Part shown: piece by piece, positions 34,216 through 44,000 of the stretch
Position numbering within the stretch: the first letter of the stretch is position 1
Layout: each line of letters starts with the position of its first letter
DNA from: CAZKWG01 sp964615375
Lineage (GTDB): Bacteria; Myxococcota_A; UBA796; CAZKWG01
NCBI GenBank assembly: GCA_964615375.1
Contig: CAZTOW010000027.1
Location: forward strand, 62,001 to 126,000
Length of the DNA stretch: 64,000 nt
Reading direction: 5' to 3'
The notes under the pieces: model-generated
Told to the model about the DNA's origin: nothing
Database searches by the model: none
The model's input: the letters and a program-made list of their open reading frames with translations, nothing else
Program-made: the position numbers and the translations under genes

Positions 34216-35379
34216 ATGCGCGTGGTCTTCGCCAACCTCTGGCACGAGGGCAGCGACCCGGACGCCTGGATCGCTGCCGACACGTTGCGGCGCGAGCTCT
34301 CGCGGGCGCTGGCGGCGCGGGGGCACGAGGTCGTCGTGGTCCAGGAGCTGAGCCTCGCGGCGGAGCGCTGGGACGGCGCGGTGCGCTGGGTCTTCGTGCC
34401 GCCCTCGCCCGCGGCGCGGCTCTCGCGGAGGATGCTGGCGCTGGGCGGGCGGGACGACGCGCGGGTCAAGGCCCCGGCCACGCATCTTCCAGGCGCGGTC
34501 CTGGCCTGCCAACCCGAGATCATCCACAGCTTCGACCTGGCCTTCTACCCGACGCTGGCCCTGCTGGGGCGGGCGGCGGCGCGGGCGGGGGCCGGGCTGG
34601 TGGCGCACTTCCACGGCGGGGCCCCGGCGCGCACGCCGGCGCTGCGCTGGGTGGAGCGGGAGGCCCTCCGCCACGTCCAGCGCCTGCTGTTCACGACGCG
34701 CGAGCGGGGGCTCAGCTGGGTGCGCTCGGGCGCGCTCGCGGACGACCGGAAGATCGTGGAGATCTTCGAGAGCTCCTCCGTGCTCACCCCCGGCCCGGCG
34801 CCGCGCCTGCCGGGGAGCCCGGCCCTGCTGCACGTCGGGCGCCTGGACCCCATCAAGGACCCGCTGACGACGATCGCGGGCTTCCGCCGCCTGCTCTCGG
34901 TCGAGCCGGGCGCGCAGCTCAGCCTGTGCTGGACCGACGGGCCGCTGGAGCCGGAGGTGCGCGCGGCGGCGGCCGGTCTGCCGATCACGCTCCTGGGCCC
35001 GGTCCCGCGGGAGCGGATGGAGGCGCTCTACCGGGGGGCGGACCTGCTGGTCCAGGCCAGCCGGCGCGAGGTCTGCGGCTACGCCGTGCTGGAGAGCCTG
35101 GCCTGCGGCACACCGCCGGTGCTCTCGGACATCCCGCCTTTTCGGCGGCTCACGGACCAGGGCCGGGTGGGGCGCCTGTTCCCGCCCGGAGACCCGGAGG
35201 GGCTCGCGCGAGCGGCGGCGGAGCTCCTCGACGCGCGGCGGGCGGGGCGCCTGCACGCGCCCGAGGTGCGCGGCTGGTTCGACCGGGCCCTGGCCTTCCC
35301 GGTCCTGGCCGCCGAGGTGGAGGCGGTCTATGAGAGCTGTCTCCAGGAGATCCGCGGCCACGTTAGACGCGACGGATGA
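34216..35379 (+). CDS. Glycosyltransferase family 4
   Basis: 387 residues with a GT-B fold: N-terminal Rossmann domain (MRVVFANLWHEGSDPDAW, LACQPEIIHSFDLAFYP, GLVAHFHGG) and C-terminal nucleotide-sugar domain (ALLHVGRLDPIKDPLTTIAGF, LYRGADLLVQASRREVCGYAVLESLACGTPPVLSDIP). The E-x7-E motif is present in REVCGYAVLESLACG. Transfers a sugar from an activated donor to a glycan or lipid in the cytoplasm. Acceptor unknown. Its stop overlaps the AAA-nuclease gene start (ATGA), an unexpected partner. Confidence 0.88.
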   Translation: MRVVFANLWHEGSDPDAWIAADTLRRELSRALAARGHEVVVVQELSLAAERWDGAVRWVFVPPSPAARLSRRMLALGGRDDARVKAPATHLPGAVLACQPEIIHSFDLAFYPTLALLGRAAARAGAGLVAHFHGGAPARTPALRWVEREALRHVQRLLFTTRERGLSWVRSGALADDRKIVEIFESSSVLTPGPAPRLPGSPALLHVGRLDPIKDPLTTIAGFRRLLSVEPGAQLSLCWTDGPLEPEVRAAAAGLPITLLGPVPRERMEALYRGADLLVQASRREVCGYAVLESLACGTPPVLSDIPPFRRLTDQGRVGRLFPPGDPEGLARAAAELLDARRAGRLHAPEVRGWFDRALAFPVLAAEVEAVYESCLQEIRGHVRRDG

Positions 35380-36917
35380 GCCGCTTCTTCAACACCGAGG
35401 GCCCCTGCCGGCCGGAGCGCCACTACATGCTCCCGCCCGAGGCCCGCGCGGGCGGCATCCGGCGCCTGGTGGAGCAGGAGCGGTACTTCATCCTGCACGC
35501 CCCGCGCCAGACAGGGAAGACGACCACCCTGCTGGCGCTGCTGGACGAGCTGCGCGGGCAGGGCGTGATCGCGCTGCGCGCCAGCCTGCTGACCAGCCGG
35601 GGAACGCCCGCGGTGGAGGCGGCGGAGCCCTTGTGGCTCACGGCCATCGAGGACGCGGCGGACTCCTTGCCGATGTCGGAGCGCCCCCCCGATCACCGGC
35701 GCTTCCTGGACCGCGCTCCCGGATCGCGCCTCCAAGGCTGGCTCTCCGCCTGGGCGCAGGCCGTGACGCGGCCGATCGTGCTGGTCCTGGACGAGGCGGA
35801 CTCGGTGCAGGGCGAGGCGATGCTCAGCCTGCTCGCGCAGCTCCGGAACGGCTACGAGATCCGCGGCCCGGGGCGCTTCCCGGTCTCGATCGCGCTGGTC
35901 GGGCTGCGCAACCTCCGCGACTACGTCACCGGAGAGCGGGGCCGCTCGCTGACGCCGGGCTCGCCCTTCAACGTGATCACCTCGGTGACCCTGCGGAATT
36001 TCACGCGGGACGAGGTCGCCGCCCTCTACGGCCAGCACAGCGCGGACACCGGGCAGGTCTTCGAGCGGGAGGCCGTCGACGCGGCGTTTACCTGGACCGA
36101 GGGGCAGCCTTACCTGGTCTGCGCGCTGGCGGCGGTGGCGACCGAGGAGCTGGTCCCCGACCGGGCGCGGCCCGTCACGGCGTTGGACATCGAGCGCGCC
36201 CGCGAGCGGCTGATCCGCGACCGCGTGACCCACCTGGACAACCTGGCCGAGCGCATCAAGGAGGAGCGGGTCGCCCGCGTGCTGACGCCCATCCTGCTGG
36301 GCGCGCCGACGTACACGGTGGACACAGGCTCGGATGACTTCCGCTACTGCGTGGACCTGGGGCTGGTGCGGGCGCAGCCGGAGATCGGCATCTCCAACCC
36401 CTGGTATCGCGAGGTGCTCCTGCGCGCGCTGGGCGAGGCCCGGCAGGTGGACGCCCCGACCCGGAGCTGGGTCCGCGAGGGTCGGCTGGACGTCGCCGGG
36501 CTCATCGACGCCTTCCTGGAGTGGTGGCCCCAGCACGCCGAGGTGCTGCGGGAGCGCGACCAGAGCCCCTACCGCGAGGCGGTCCCGCACATCGTGTTCC
36601 TGGCCTTCCTCCAGCGCGTGGTCAACGGCGGGGGCTCGGTGCAGCGGGAGTTCGCGCTGGGTCGCGGAAGGGTGGACGTTCTGGTGAGCTACGGGGCGGA
36701 GCGGCACGTCATCGAGCTCAAGCGGGTCACCTCGCGAGACGCCTTGGAGCGCGTGCTGGAGGACGCGGCGCGGCAGACCACGGACTACGCCGCTCCCCTC
36801 GGGCTCCGCGAGGCCTGGATCCTCGTCTTCGACGAGCGGGACCGCCCCTGGCGCGAGCGCCTCTGGCGGGAGGAGCGGGAGCGGGACGGGCTGCGCCTGC
36901 ACCTGCGCGGCGCTTAG
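35376..36917 (+). CDS. AAA-type ATPase with C-terminal PD-(D/E)XK nuclease-like domain
   Basis: 513 residues. STAND/AAA-like ATPase domain: Walker A HAPRQTGKTTTLLAL (residues 41-55), Walker B IVLVLDEADSVQG, then a sensor region (VSIALVGLRNLRDYV) and a winged-helix-like middle (FEREAVDAAFTWTEGQPYLV). The C-terminal part holds a PD-(D/E)XK core (GRGRVDVLVSYG, HVIELKRVTS). Related AAA_14/DUF234-like proteins are common, mostly uncharacterised and often mobile or defence-associated. A role in nucleic-acid processing or defence is inferred. It is coupled upstream to the glycosyltransferase and meets the deacetylase tail-to-tail with a 4-base overlap. Confidence 0.82.
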   Translation: MSRFFNTEGPCRPERHYMLPPEARAGGIRRLVEQERYFILHAPRQTGKTTTLLALLDELRGQGVIALRASLLTSRGTPAVEAAEPLWLTAIEDAADSLPMSERPPDHRRFLDRAPGSRLQGWLSAWAQAVTRPIVLVLDEADSVQGEAMLSLLAQLRNGYEIRGPGRFPVSIALVGLRNLRDYVTGERGRSLTPGSPFNVITSVTLRNFTRDEVAALYGQHSADTGQVFEREAVDAAFTWTEGQPYLVCALAAVATEELVPDRARPVTALDIERARERLIRDRVTHLDNLAERIKEERVARVLTPILLGAPTYTVDTGSDDFRYCVDLGLVRAQPEIGISNPWYREVLLRALGEARQVDAPTRSWVREGRLDVAGLIDAFLEWWPQHAEVLRERDQSPYREAVPHIVFLAFLQRVVNGGGSVQREFALGRGRVDVLVSYGAERHVIELKRVTSRDALERVLEDAARQTTDYAAPLGLREAWILVFDERDRPWRERLWREERERDGLRLHLRGA

Positions 36918-37669
36918 CCGAGCTGTCTCCAGGAGATCCGCTCCACGGCGAGCCCGCGATCCCAGGGGTCGGCGAGCCAGCGGAGCTCGTCCGCGTAGGC
37001 GGGGTTCGCCGGGTTGCCGGGGTGGGCCATGACCTCGATCACGCCGCCGGGCAGGCGACCGCGGTCCAGGAGCTGGCGCAGCACGCTCACGCTCAGGAGG
37101 TGGTCGGGGCAGAGCAGGGGCGGGCTCCCGCGGCGGAGGGTCGCGGTGAAGCGGGCGGCGCGCAGGCGCTGGAGCAGGCGGCGGGCGGGGTCGGCCTGGG
37201 GGCGAAAGCCGCTCATCGTGCGCACGCGGTGGATCCCGCTCTGGGCGGCCACCCGGCGCAGGGCGCCGAGCAGAACGGGGCGCCAGTGGAGGTGCTGGTG
37301 GGTGTCGAGGTGGGTGGGCTCCAGGCCGGCGGCGCGGGCGCGGGCGAGCTGGGCGCTCCACTCCTGGACGATGGCGTCCTGGTGGTGGGGCCGCGCGTGG
37401 AGGGCCGCGGGGCCGAGCCGGCGATCCGGGAGGAGTTCTACTAGATTACCTAGTTCTGTCAGCGGCTCCCCCTCGCTGAGGTTCAGGTGCAGGCCGACGT
37501 CGGGCTCGCGCAGGCCCCGCAGCGCGCGCGCGGCGCCGTCGAACGCGGGGCCGTTGGCCAGGAGGCTGGCTGAGCCGCACCAGCCGCGCTGGAGGGACTC
37601 GAGGATGGCCTCGTTGACGGCCTCGGACAGGCCGAGATCGTCGGCGTTGATCAGGAGCCGCGCGCTCAG
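36914..37669 (-). CDS. ChbG/YdjC-family carbohydrate deacetylase, apparent CTG start
   Basis: 251 residues. Conserved YdjC metal-site motifs are present: LLINADDLGLSEAV near the N-terminus, VGLHLNLSEGEPL, and PTHLDTHQHLHWRP. The last third contains EVMAHPGN. The family removes acetyl groups from chito-oligosaccharides or related sugars. In frame there is no ATG, GTG or TTG before residue 140, yet the NADDLG motif lies near the start of the frame. A CTG at 37669 overlaps the GNAT stop (CTGA, the same 4-base geometry used elsewhere here) and has GAGG about 8 bases upstream, so I take CTG as start. A CTAR-N5-YTAG palindrome lies within the gene. Confidence 0.8.
   Translation of the reverse strand: MSARLLINADDLGLSEAVNEAILESLQRGWCGSASLLANGPAFDGAARALRGLREPDVGLHLNLSEGEPLTELGNLVELLPDRRLGPAALHARPHHQDAIVQEWSAQLARARAAGLEPTHLDTHQHLHWRPVLLGALRRVAAQSGIHRVRTMSGFRPQADPARRLLQRLRAARFTATLRRGSPPLLCPDHLLSVSVLRQLLDRGRLPGGVIEVMAHPGNPANPAYADELRWLADPWDRGLAVERISWRQLG
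37441..37453. repeat. CTAR-N5-YTAG dispersed palindrome, site 3
   Basis: CTAG-ATTAC-CTAG within the deacetylase gene, read on the coding strand as CTA GGT AAT CTA GTA (Leu-Gly-Asn-Leu-Val). It is preceded by TTCTA, as in site 5. Confidence 0.75.
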
Positions 37670-38268
37670 CGGGCGCCCTCGCCCACGTCGCTCGGGGTGA
37701 GCACCTTGGCCAGGAAGAGGCGGCGGTCGGTCGTCACCATGCCGTCGTTGCGGCGGCTGGGGACCTCCATGTACACGCCCATGTCGTCGAAGCCGAGCGA
37801 GAGGTACATCTCGTAGCTGGCGTTGCGCGTGGCGCTGGTGCGCAGGGCGACGTGGGTGAAGCGGCGCCGATCGACCAGCTCCAGGCGGAGCTGCACGAGC
37901 TGACGGCCCAGGCCGCGCCCCCGGTACCCATCGAGGGTGCCCAGCTCGGCGAGGTAGAAGGTGTGCTGGACCGGCAGCAGGCCGCGGAGCTCGCGCGCCA
38001 CGTCCGGGCGCGAGGCGGCCGGCACACCGATGCCGAAGGCCACCACGGTCTCGTCGCCCCGGAGCGCGAGCAGCGTGATGTTGTCGGGCACCTGCAGAAA
38101 CTGCTGGAGAACCGCCTCCGCCTCATCGGGCGAGAAGCGCTCGTTGTAGGGCGGCTCCGAGAAGATGTCCTGGTAGGCGCCGGCGAAGGCGGCGCGATAG
38201 GGCAGGGAGTCTTCGGGCCGGAAGAGGCGGACGATGCGGATCCCGTCGGAACGTTCAGCGATGACCAT
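37666..38268 (-). CDS. GNAT-family N-acetyltransferase
   Basis: 200 residues from the ATG at 38268; longer in-frame starts run into the divergent promoter region. GNAT fold with acetyl-CoA loop GYRGRGLGRQLVQ, preceding strand HTFYLAELGTL and final beta-bulge motif NASYEMYLSLGFDDMG. The substrate is unknown. Coupled to the deacetylase by a 4-base overlap, so an acetylation/deacetylation pair acting on an amino sugar is a possible but untested link. Confidence 0.82.
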   Translation of the reverse strand: MVIAERSDGIRIVRLFRPEDSLPYRAAFAGAYQDIFSEPPYNERFSPDEAEAVLQQFLQVPDNITLLALRGDETVVAFGIGVPAASRPDVARELRGLLPVQHTFYLAELGTLDGYRGRGLGRQLVQLRLELVDRRRFTHVALRTSATRNASYEMYLSLGFDDMGVYMEVPSRRNDGMVTTDRRLFLAKVLTPSDVGEGAR

Positions 38269-38371
38269 GGCGAGGCCGAGTTTGCCGGAAGGCCGCGGCT
38301 GGCGCAAGATCAGCGGGGACAGGCGAGCGCCGGCGAGCACCCCGGAAACGGGCTCCACAACGAGGTAGATG

Positions 38372-40159
38372 ATGTCTGAACGCCGAGAGACCGCGAGCGC
38401 GCCGCCGGGAGCGAGCGGGGCGCCGTCGTGGGCGCGGGGCGCGTGGGCGCGGGAGCTCGCGGCGCTGGGGGTGCTGATCGCGGCGCTGGGCCTCCTGGTC
38501 TGGCCGGCGCTCCAGGACGGGCGGCGCGGGCTCGGGCAGTTCGACGCGAGCTTCACGCAGCTCGCCACCGAGCACCTCCAGGACGTGCTGCTCTCCGGCG
38601 CGAGCTGGCGGGACGCGCCGCTGGGCTGGCCGGTGGGCTACGGGACGGCGCACGCGGACTGGCAGGCGGCCCAGGCGCTGCTGGGCCTGCCGCTCCGGCT
38701 CCTGGAGATCGACCCCTCGCGGGCGGCGCTGCTGATCGGGCTGGCGGGCCTGCTGGCGACGGCGTGGGCGGGGCACCGGCTGGCGGCGGCGCTGCTGGGA
38801 CCGGGGCCGCACACCTGGCTGGCGGGGGTGCTGCTGGGCTTCGGGACGGTGGCGATGTCCCACCTGCACCACGTCAACCTCATCCACCATGAGTTGATGC
38901 TGCTGGGGGCGCTGGCGTTGGGGGCGGGGCTCCAGGAGGATCGACCGCGGTGGGCGGGGCTCGGCGCGGCGGCGCTGATGCTGGGCTTCCACCTCGGGAT
39001 CTACATGGGCCTGCACGATCTCCTGGCGGGGGCCTCGGTCGCGGGGGCGGCGGCGGCGGCGCGGCTGGGCTCCGGGCGGAGCTGGCGGGCGGCGGGGCTG
39101 GGGGCGGCGCTGGCGGCGATCACGGTCTGGCCGGTGCTGGACTTCTACGGGGACGCCGACGCCTGGCTGGGGGCCAGCCTGCGCGAGGCGGAGGTGCGGA
39201 CGGGGGGATGGGACCTCTCCACCTTCTTCACCGCCAACGCCGACGCCTGGCTGCAGGAGCGGCTGCTGGGGCCGGCGACGACGCGCTTCCCGGGGAACCC
39301 GGGCTTCCTGGCCCTCCTGCTGGCCCTGGTCGGGCTTCGGGAGGCGCGCAGGCTGGGGCCGCGCTGGGCCTGGGGCGCGGTGCTGGGCTTCGGTCTGGTG
39401 AGCTTCGCGCTCTCGCTGGGGCCGGAGCTGCGCTGGCGCGGGGAGAGCCTGGGGGTGCCCGGCCCCTACGCGCTGGTGGCGAAGCTGAGCGGGCTCAGCG
39501 AGCTGCGCGAGCCGAAGCGGCTGAGGCTGCTGGTCTTCATGGCCACGGGTCTGCTCTCGGCGGCGGGCCTGAAGGTGCTCCTGGCGCGGCTGCCCGGCTG
39601 GTCGCGCGCGCCGGCCACGTTGCTGACGCTCGGCGTGGCGCTCGCGGAGACGCCAGCGCCGGGGACGGTGGACCTGGGCCGCGTCTTCCTCCCCGAGGCC
39701 TACCAGGTCATCGACCAGCTCCCCGGCGAGGGCGCGCTGTGGGAGCGCCGGCAGGTGATCGCGGGCCAGAGCTGCGCCTGCGAGACGGGCACGATGCTGC
39801 GGGCGGCGCTGCTGCACCAGCGCCCCCTGGTGGGGGTGAGCTTCGCCCGACAGTGTGACGCGATCGACCGGCTGAAGGCGCGCTTCGAAGCCTGGCCCTC
39901 ACCCTCCGCCGCCGCCGTCCTGGAGGGCGCGGGCGTGGCGCTGGTGCTGGAGCACCCGCCGGTGCTGGAGCAGACGCCCCCCGGCTGGCAGTGCCAGATC
40001 TTCGGCGATCACCGCCTCTGCGCGAGCCTCCAGGGCGCCGCCTGGACCGGCATCGGGCTGGCCCCGCCCTACACAGGGCTGCCGCTGCAGTCCCCCTGGA
40101 CGCCGCCGCTGCCGCGCCGGGACCGGGACTTCGGGCGCTACCTGCCGCGGGGAGGCTGA
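38372..40159 (+). CDS. Polytopic membrane protein, function unknown
   Basis: 595 residues; the second of two adjacent ATGs (38372) has the better spacing to a GAGG box. About 10-12 membrane helices (ELAALGVLIAALGLLVWPAL, AALLIGLAGLLATAW, HTWLAGVLLGFGTVAM and on to LLVFMATGLLSAAGL), with a large N-terminal periplasmic loop (GQFDASFTQLATEHLQDVL) and a soluble C-terminal part with VDLGRVFLPEAYQVIDQL. The topology resembles GT-C glycosyltransferase/YfhO-like membrane proteins, and the early acidic loop fits, but no diagnostic motif is certain. Divergent from the GNAT gene, 103 bases apart. Confidence 0.78.
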   Translation: MSERRETASAPPGASGAPSWARGAWARELAALGVLIAALGLLVWPALQDGRRGLGQFDASFTQLATEHLQDVLLSGASWRDAPLGWPVGYGTAHADWQAAQALLGLPLRLLEIDPSRAALLIGLAGLLATAWAGHRLAAALLGPGPHTWLAGVLLGFGTVAMSHLHHVNLIHHELMLLGALALGAGLQEDRPRWAGLGAAALMLGFHLGIYMGLHDLLAGASVAGAAAAARLGSGRSWRAAGLGAALAAITVWPVLDFYGDADAWLGASLREAEVRTGGWDLSTFFTANADAWLQERLLGPATTRFPGNPGFLALLLALVGLREARRLGPRWAWGAVLGFGLVSFALSLGPELRWRGESLGVPGPYALVAKLSGLSELREPKRLRLLVFMATGLLSAAGLKVLLARLPGWSRAPATLLTLGVALAETPAPGTVDLGRVFLPEAYQVIDQLPGEGALWERRQVIAGQSCACETGTMLRAALLHQRPLVGVSFARQCDAIDRLKARFEAWPSPSAAAVLEGAGVALVLEHPPVLEQTPPGWQCQIFGDHRLCASLQGAAWTGIGLAPPYTGLPLQSPWTPPLPRRDRDFGRYLPRGG

Positions 40160-41004
40160 TCGGCGCGGCGAGCCTCCAGGCTGGCGCGCAGGCTGGCGAG
40201 GTCCGGGGCGTCCCAGAGCGCGTCGAGGGTCCAATCGAGCTCGTCTGCCGCCAACCCCTCGAGGAGCGCGGCGCGAACGTCCGGGCTCTCCGGGAAGCGC
40301 CGCGCGAGCTGACGCTCTGCCACGGCGCGAAGCGCCTCTATCTTCCCTTCGATCTTCCCTTCGATCTTCCCCTCGATCTTCCCCTCGACCTTGCCCTCCG
40401 CGTGCCCTTCGTCGCGCACGGCCTCCAGGTCGCGGTAGCCGAAGCGCTGGAGCAGGTTGCGCAGGACCACGCCCTCTGCGGCCTCCGCGCTGTAGAGCGC
40501 CTCCACCGGGATGGGGTTCTCCAGCACGCCCGGCGCCTCCAGGAGCTCTCCGCCCACGCGGATCACCTTCGGCCGCCCGCGCTCGTAGACCTCCACCCGC
40601 CGCGGACCGTCCAGCCGCACCACCCAGAGGAAGCGTGTGCCCGCGTCCAGGAGCTCCTGGATCTTCGCCTTCAGCTCCTGGAAATCCTGTCCGGGACCGG
40701 CGTACTCGATAGCCAGCGGGGGGGCTGTGCGCTCCCAGTCGTCGTCGCTGCCCTCTTCGCTCATCACGGCCACGTCCGGGGCGCGCAGCATCCCGGCGTG
40801 GGTGCTGACCCCCAGCTCCACGCCGGCGCGCTTCACCTTGGGGTCGCTCCCGACGAGGGCCGCGCCCCAGGACTGCGCCGCGCTTCCGCCACGCTTCGTC
40901 GGCATGACCTCGACGCGGCGGCCCTCGGAGATCTCCACGGGCTCCCCGGAGCGCACCATGTCTGAGGTCCAACCGGGGGCGGGGCAGTAGATGGGATCAG
41001 CCAT
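40138..41004 (-). CDS. Uma2-family (PD-(D/E)XK-like) protein with GKIE repeats
   Basis: 288 residues. The DUF820/Uma2 nuclease-like core has LRAPDVAVM (Asp), PPLAIEYAGPG (Glu) and LKAKIQELLDAG (Lys), then FLWVVRLDGPRRVEVYERG. A helical tail contains a four-residue tandem repeat (VEGKIEGKIEGKIEGKIE). These proteins are abundant in cyanobacteria and some other phyla; their role is unknown. It starts 18 bases after the stop of the giant synthase-like gene on the same strand and may be the last gene of that operon. Confidence 0.8.
   Translation of the reverse strand: MADPIYCPAPGWTSDMVRSGEPVEISEGRRVEVMPTKRGGSAAQSWGAALVGSDPKVKRAGVELGVSTHAGMLRAPDVAVMSEEGSDDDWERTAPPLAIEYAGPGQDFQELKAKIQELLDAGTRFLWVVRLDGPRRVEVYERGRPKVIRVGGELLEAPGVLENPIPVEALYSAEAAEGVVLRNLLQRFGYRDLEAVRDEGHAEGKVEGKIEGKIEGKIEGKIEALRAVAERQLARRFPESPDVRAALLEGLAADELDWTLDALWDAPDLASLRASLEARRADQPPRGR
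40340..40399 (-). repeat. 12-base tandem repeat in the Uma2-type gene
   Basis: ATCTTCCCTTCG-type 12-base units, about five copies with C/T variants, encode the Gly-Lys-Ile-Glu repeats. In-frame, so copy number could change without frameshift. Confidence 0.8.
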
Positions 41005-41022
41005 AGATGGATTCTACCCCCG

Positions 41023-44000
41023 TCAGCCCAGGTTGCCCACCACCGCCGAGGGCCAGCCGTCCTCGGGCTCGGGGAAGCGCTCGGCGGGCGTGAGCGCGGC
41101 CAGGTCCACCAGCCGGAGCCCGCGCACGCGGAGGATGGCGCCCTCCGGGCCGTGGACGTCGATGTCGTAGGCGTCCGTGAGACGCTGGACCATGAGCTCC
41201 AGCGGCTCGCCGTCGGGCGGGCTGGACACCAGCCAGACGCCGTCCAGGGACAGGGGCAGCGCGCGCATCCCGTCGATGGCCATGTGGTGCAGGGTGGCGC
41301 CCTGGATGGCGGCCTCCAGCACCAGCGGGGCGCTGAGCAGGTCCGAGGCCAGGAGCGCGTGCTCGACGACGGCGTCGGCCAGCAGGCCCTCGACCGCGAC
41401 CGCCCCGGCGTCCCGCAGGACCTGGAAGGTCGAGCCTTGGAAGAGCCGCCGGTAGATCTGCGAGCGCCCGATGGACTCCTCGGGGAAGAAGGCCGGGGGG
41501 AGCAGGCTGGGCGGAGGCTGGGGCCCGAGCAGCGCGATGGCGTCGGCGAAGCGCACCAGCTCGCGCGTGCCCGCCGGCCCGGCGTGCTCGGCGAAGAGGG
41601 CGGCGCTGGCCCGATCCGGGCCCTCCCGCTCGGCGCGAAGGACCAGCCGGGCCTCTGACCCGAAGGGGACGCGGAGCGGCTGCTCCAGCCTCAGCCCGGC
41701 CAGGCCGGAGAACGCGAGCCCGGGGGCCGCGGCCCGCGCCACGGCCGCCAGGAGCTCGACCACGACGGAGGCGGGCACGAAGGGCACGCCGTCCAGCGAG
41801 TGATCGGCCAGCCATGGATCATCGTCGGGGCAGAGCCGGCGCGTGGCCTCGACCATGGCCCCGTCCACGTCCATCTGCTCCAGGAGCGGGTGGCCGGAGA
41901 CCAGGAGCCCCGGCCCCAGGCGCCCGGAGAGCACGCGCTCCCCGGTCGCGCCCGCGGCCACCAGATCCAGGAGCGTGTCCACCCCTGCTTCTACCGGGAG
42001 CGGCTCCGCCCCCGGCGCCTCATCCGAGCGCACGCCGCCGAGCCAGCTCGGGCAGGAGACGTGGAGCGCCCGCGGGGCGTGCTCGCAGTAGGTCGCGAGG
42101 CCCTGAAGCGCCGCCCCCACCTCCACCCGACCGGCCTGCCCGAAGCGACCGGCGAAGCCGCCCACGCTGAGCAGCCAGCCCTCGGGGCCCAGCCGGCCGT
42201 GGAGCGCCGCGGCGCAGGTGACGCGCGGCGCCCAGGCGAGGCCGAAGCTGGAGGGCTCGCGCGAGGACAGCGGGTGCGCCTCGCCCATGGGGAGCGCGAT
42301 CACGGCGCCGTCCAGCGGCCCCCAGGAGCGGGCGACCTCCTCCATCGCCGCGTCCACGGCGGCGGCGTCGCCCAGATCGGCGCGCACGAAGTGGACCTCC
42401 GCCCCGGCCTCGCGCAGGGCCGCCACGTTCAGGCGAGCCTCCTCGGCCATGCGGTAGGGCTCGAGCCCGCGCAGGATGCGGGTCTCCGAGGGGCGGCGAC
42501 CACGCGCCCGGAGCGCCCGCTCCACCGCCGCCCGCGCCGCGGCCTCGTCGTAGGGCTTCCGGGCGGGCGGGGTGCGCGCGACCAGGATGAGCCGGGCCCG
42601 GGTGCGCCGCGCCAGCGCGAGGCCGATGCGCAGCCCGATCCCCCGCGTCCCGCCCGCGATCAGCACGGTCGGCCGCGCCACGGGCCAGGCGGCGGGCGGG
42701 GGCGTGGGCTCGACCCCCAGGGCCATGACCTGCCGCGGGCCGCTGCCGCGCCAGACCTCCAGCGCGTCGTCCCCGCTGGCCAGCTCCTCCATCACCAGCA
42801 GGACCACCTCGGCGGGGTCCAGCTCCGGGGCCAGGTCCAGCACCCGCGCGCGGCAGCCCTGCCACTCGCGGCGCAGCGCCTTGGCCACGCCCGCCCGACC
42901 GCCGGAGCGCAGGGCGACCTCGGCCTCCACCGCGTCCGCGCCCGGGCTCCCCAGGCGGGTGAGGCAGATCCAGTCGCGCGGCGGGCTCGAGCTGAGGGCG
43001 AAGGCCGTCCCGAAGCTGAGGGCCGGATCGTTTCCCGCGTCCAGCACGGCGTCGGGCTGACCCTCCAGGCGGGCGCCGCGCACCTCCAGCTCGCGCCGGA
43101 GCGCGTCGGGCAGGGGGCCGCTCCCCAGGACCTGCACCACCCGCCCCTTGATGGAGCCGAGCGCGCTGAGCGGCTGAGACACGCGCACCACGCGGCGGAC
43201 CCGGAAGCTGGCCGGGAGCTCCTCGCGGGCGAGGGTGCCAGGTGCAGGTGGCACCGAGGCGGAGGGGTGCTCCTCCGAGGGGACCGGACGCGGCGCGGCG
43301 CGCGGGGGCAGCGAGCTGGGGCCGGGCGAGGGCTCGGCGCTGAGCGGCAGGGTGGCGTCGAGCGAGGCGGCCTCCGCGGCCCAGCGGGCGAGGCTGGCCA
43401 GGGTGACCGGCTCCTCGAGCTCCGGCGGGGGCGCCCCGAAGCGCGCGCACAGCGAGCCCACGATCCGCGCCCGCGCGACGTGGTCCAGGCCCAGGTCGCC
43501 CTCCAATTCCAGGTTGGGGCGGAGCTCCTCGGGGCGATACCCGGCCTCTGAGGCCACGAGATCCGTGACCAGGGCCAGGGCGCGCTCGGGCGAGGCGGGG
43601 GTGTTGTGGACCAGGGGCGCGGCGGGCGCCATGGCCCCCGCGGCGCGGACCTGGACCGGCTGCACCGCCGGGCGCTCGCTGGACTCCTCGAGGGCGAAGA
43701 GGCGCTTCAACCCTGGCGGGACCTCCGGGCTCTCCCGCCAGACCGTGCGCGCCTCGTCGACGAGGTGGGCGACCAGCCGCTCCAGGGGCGGGTCGTCGGC
43801 CAGCAGGCCCTCCACGTCCACGTCCAGCTCATAGTGCGCGCACAGGCTCTCCACGAGCCCGAGCGCGTCGTCAGCGACCAGCCCCAGATCGGCGCTCAGC
43901 CGGTGCTCCCGACCCGGAGAGGTGGCGGTCTCGTCCCGGCGGGCGACCAGGAGGAGCAGGTCGTTCATCACCCGCTCCCGCGCCTGCTCGATGACGTCGG

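Noticed and set aside
35328..37361. A 677-codon minus-strand frame across the AAA-nuclease and deacetylase genes
   Set aside because: Composition is Arg/Pro/Ala-rich with no fold, and it lies opposite the well-supported ATPase gene and out of frame with the deacetylase.
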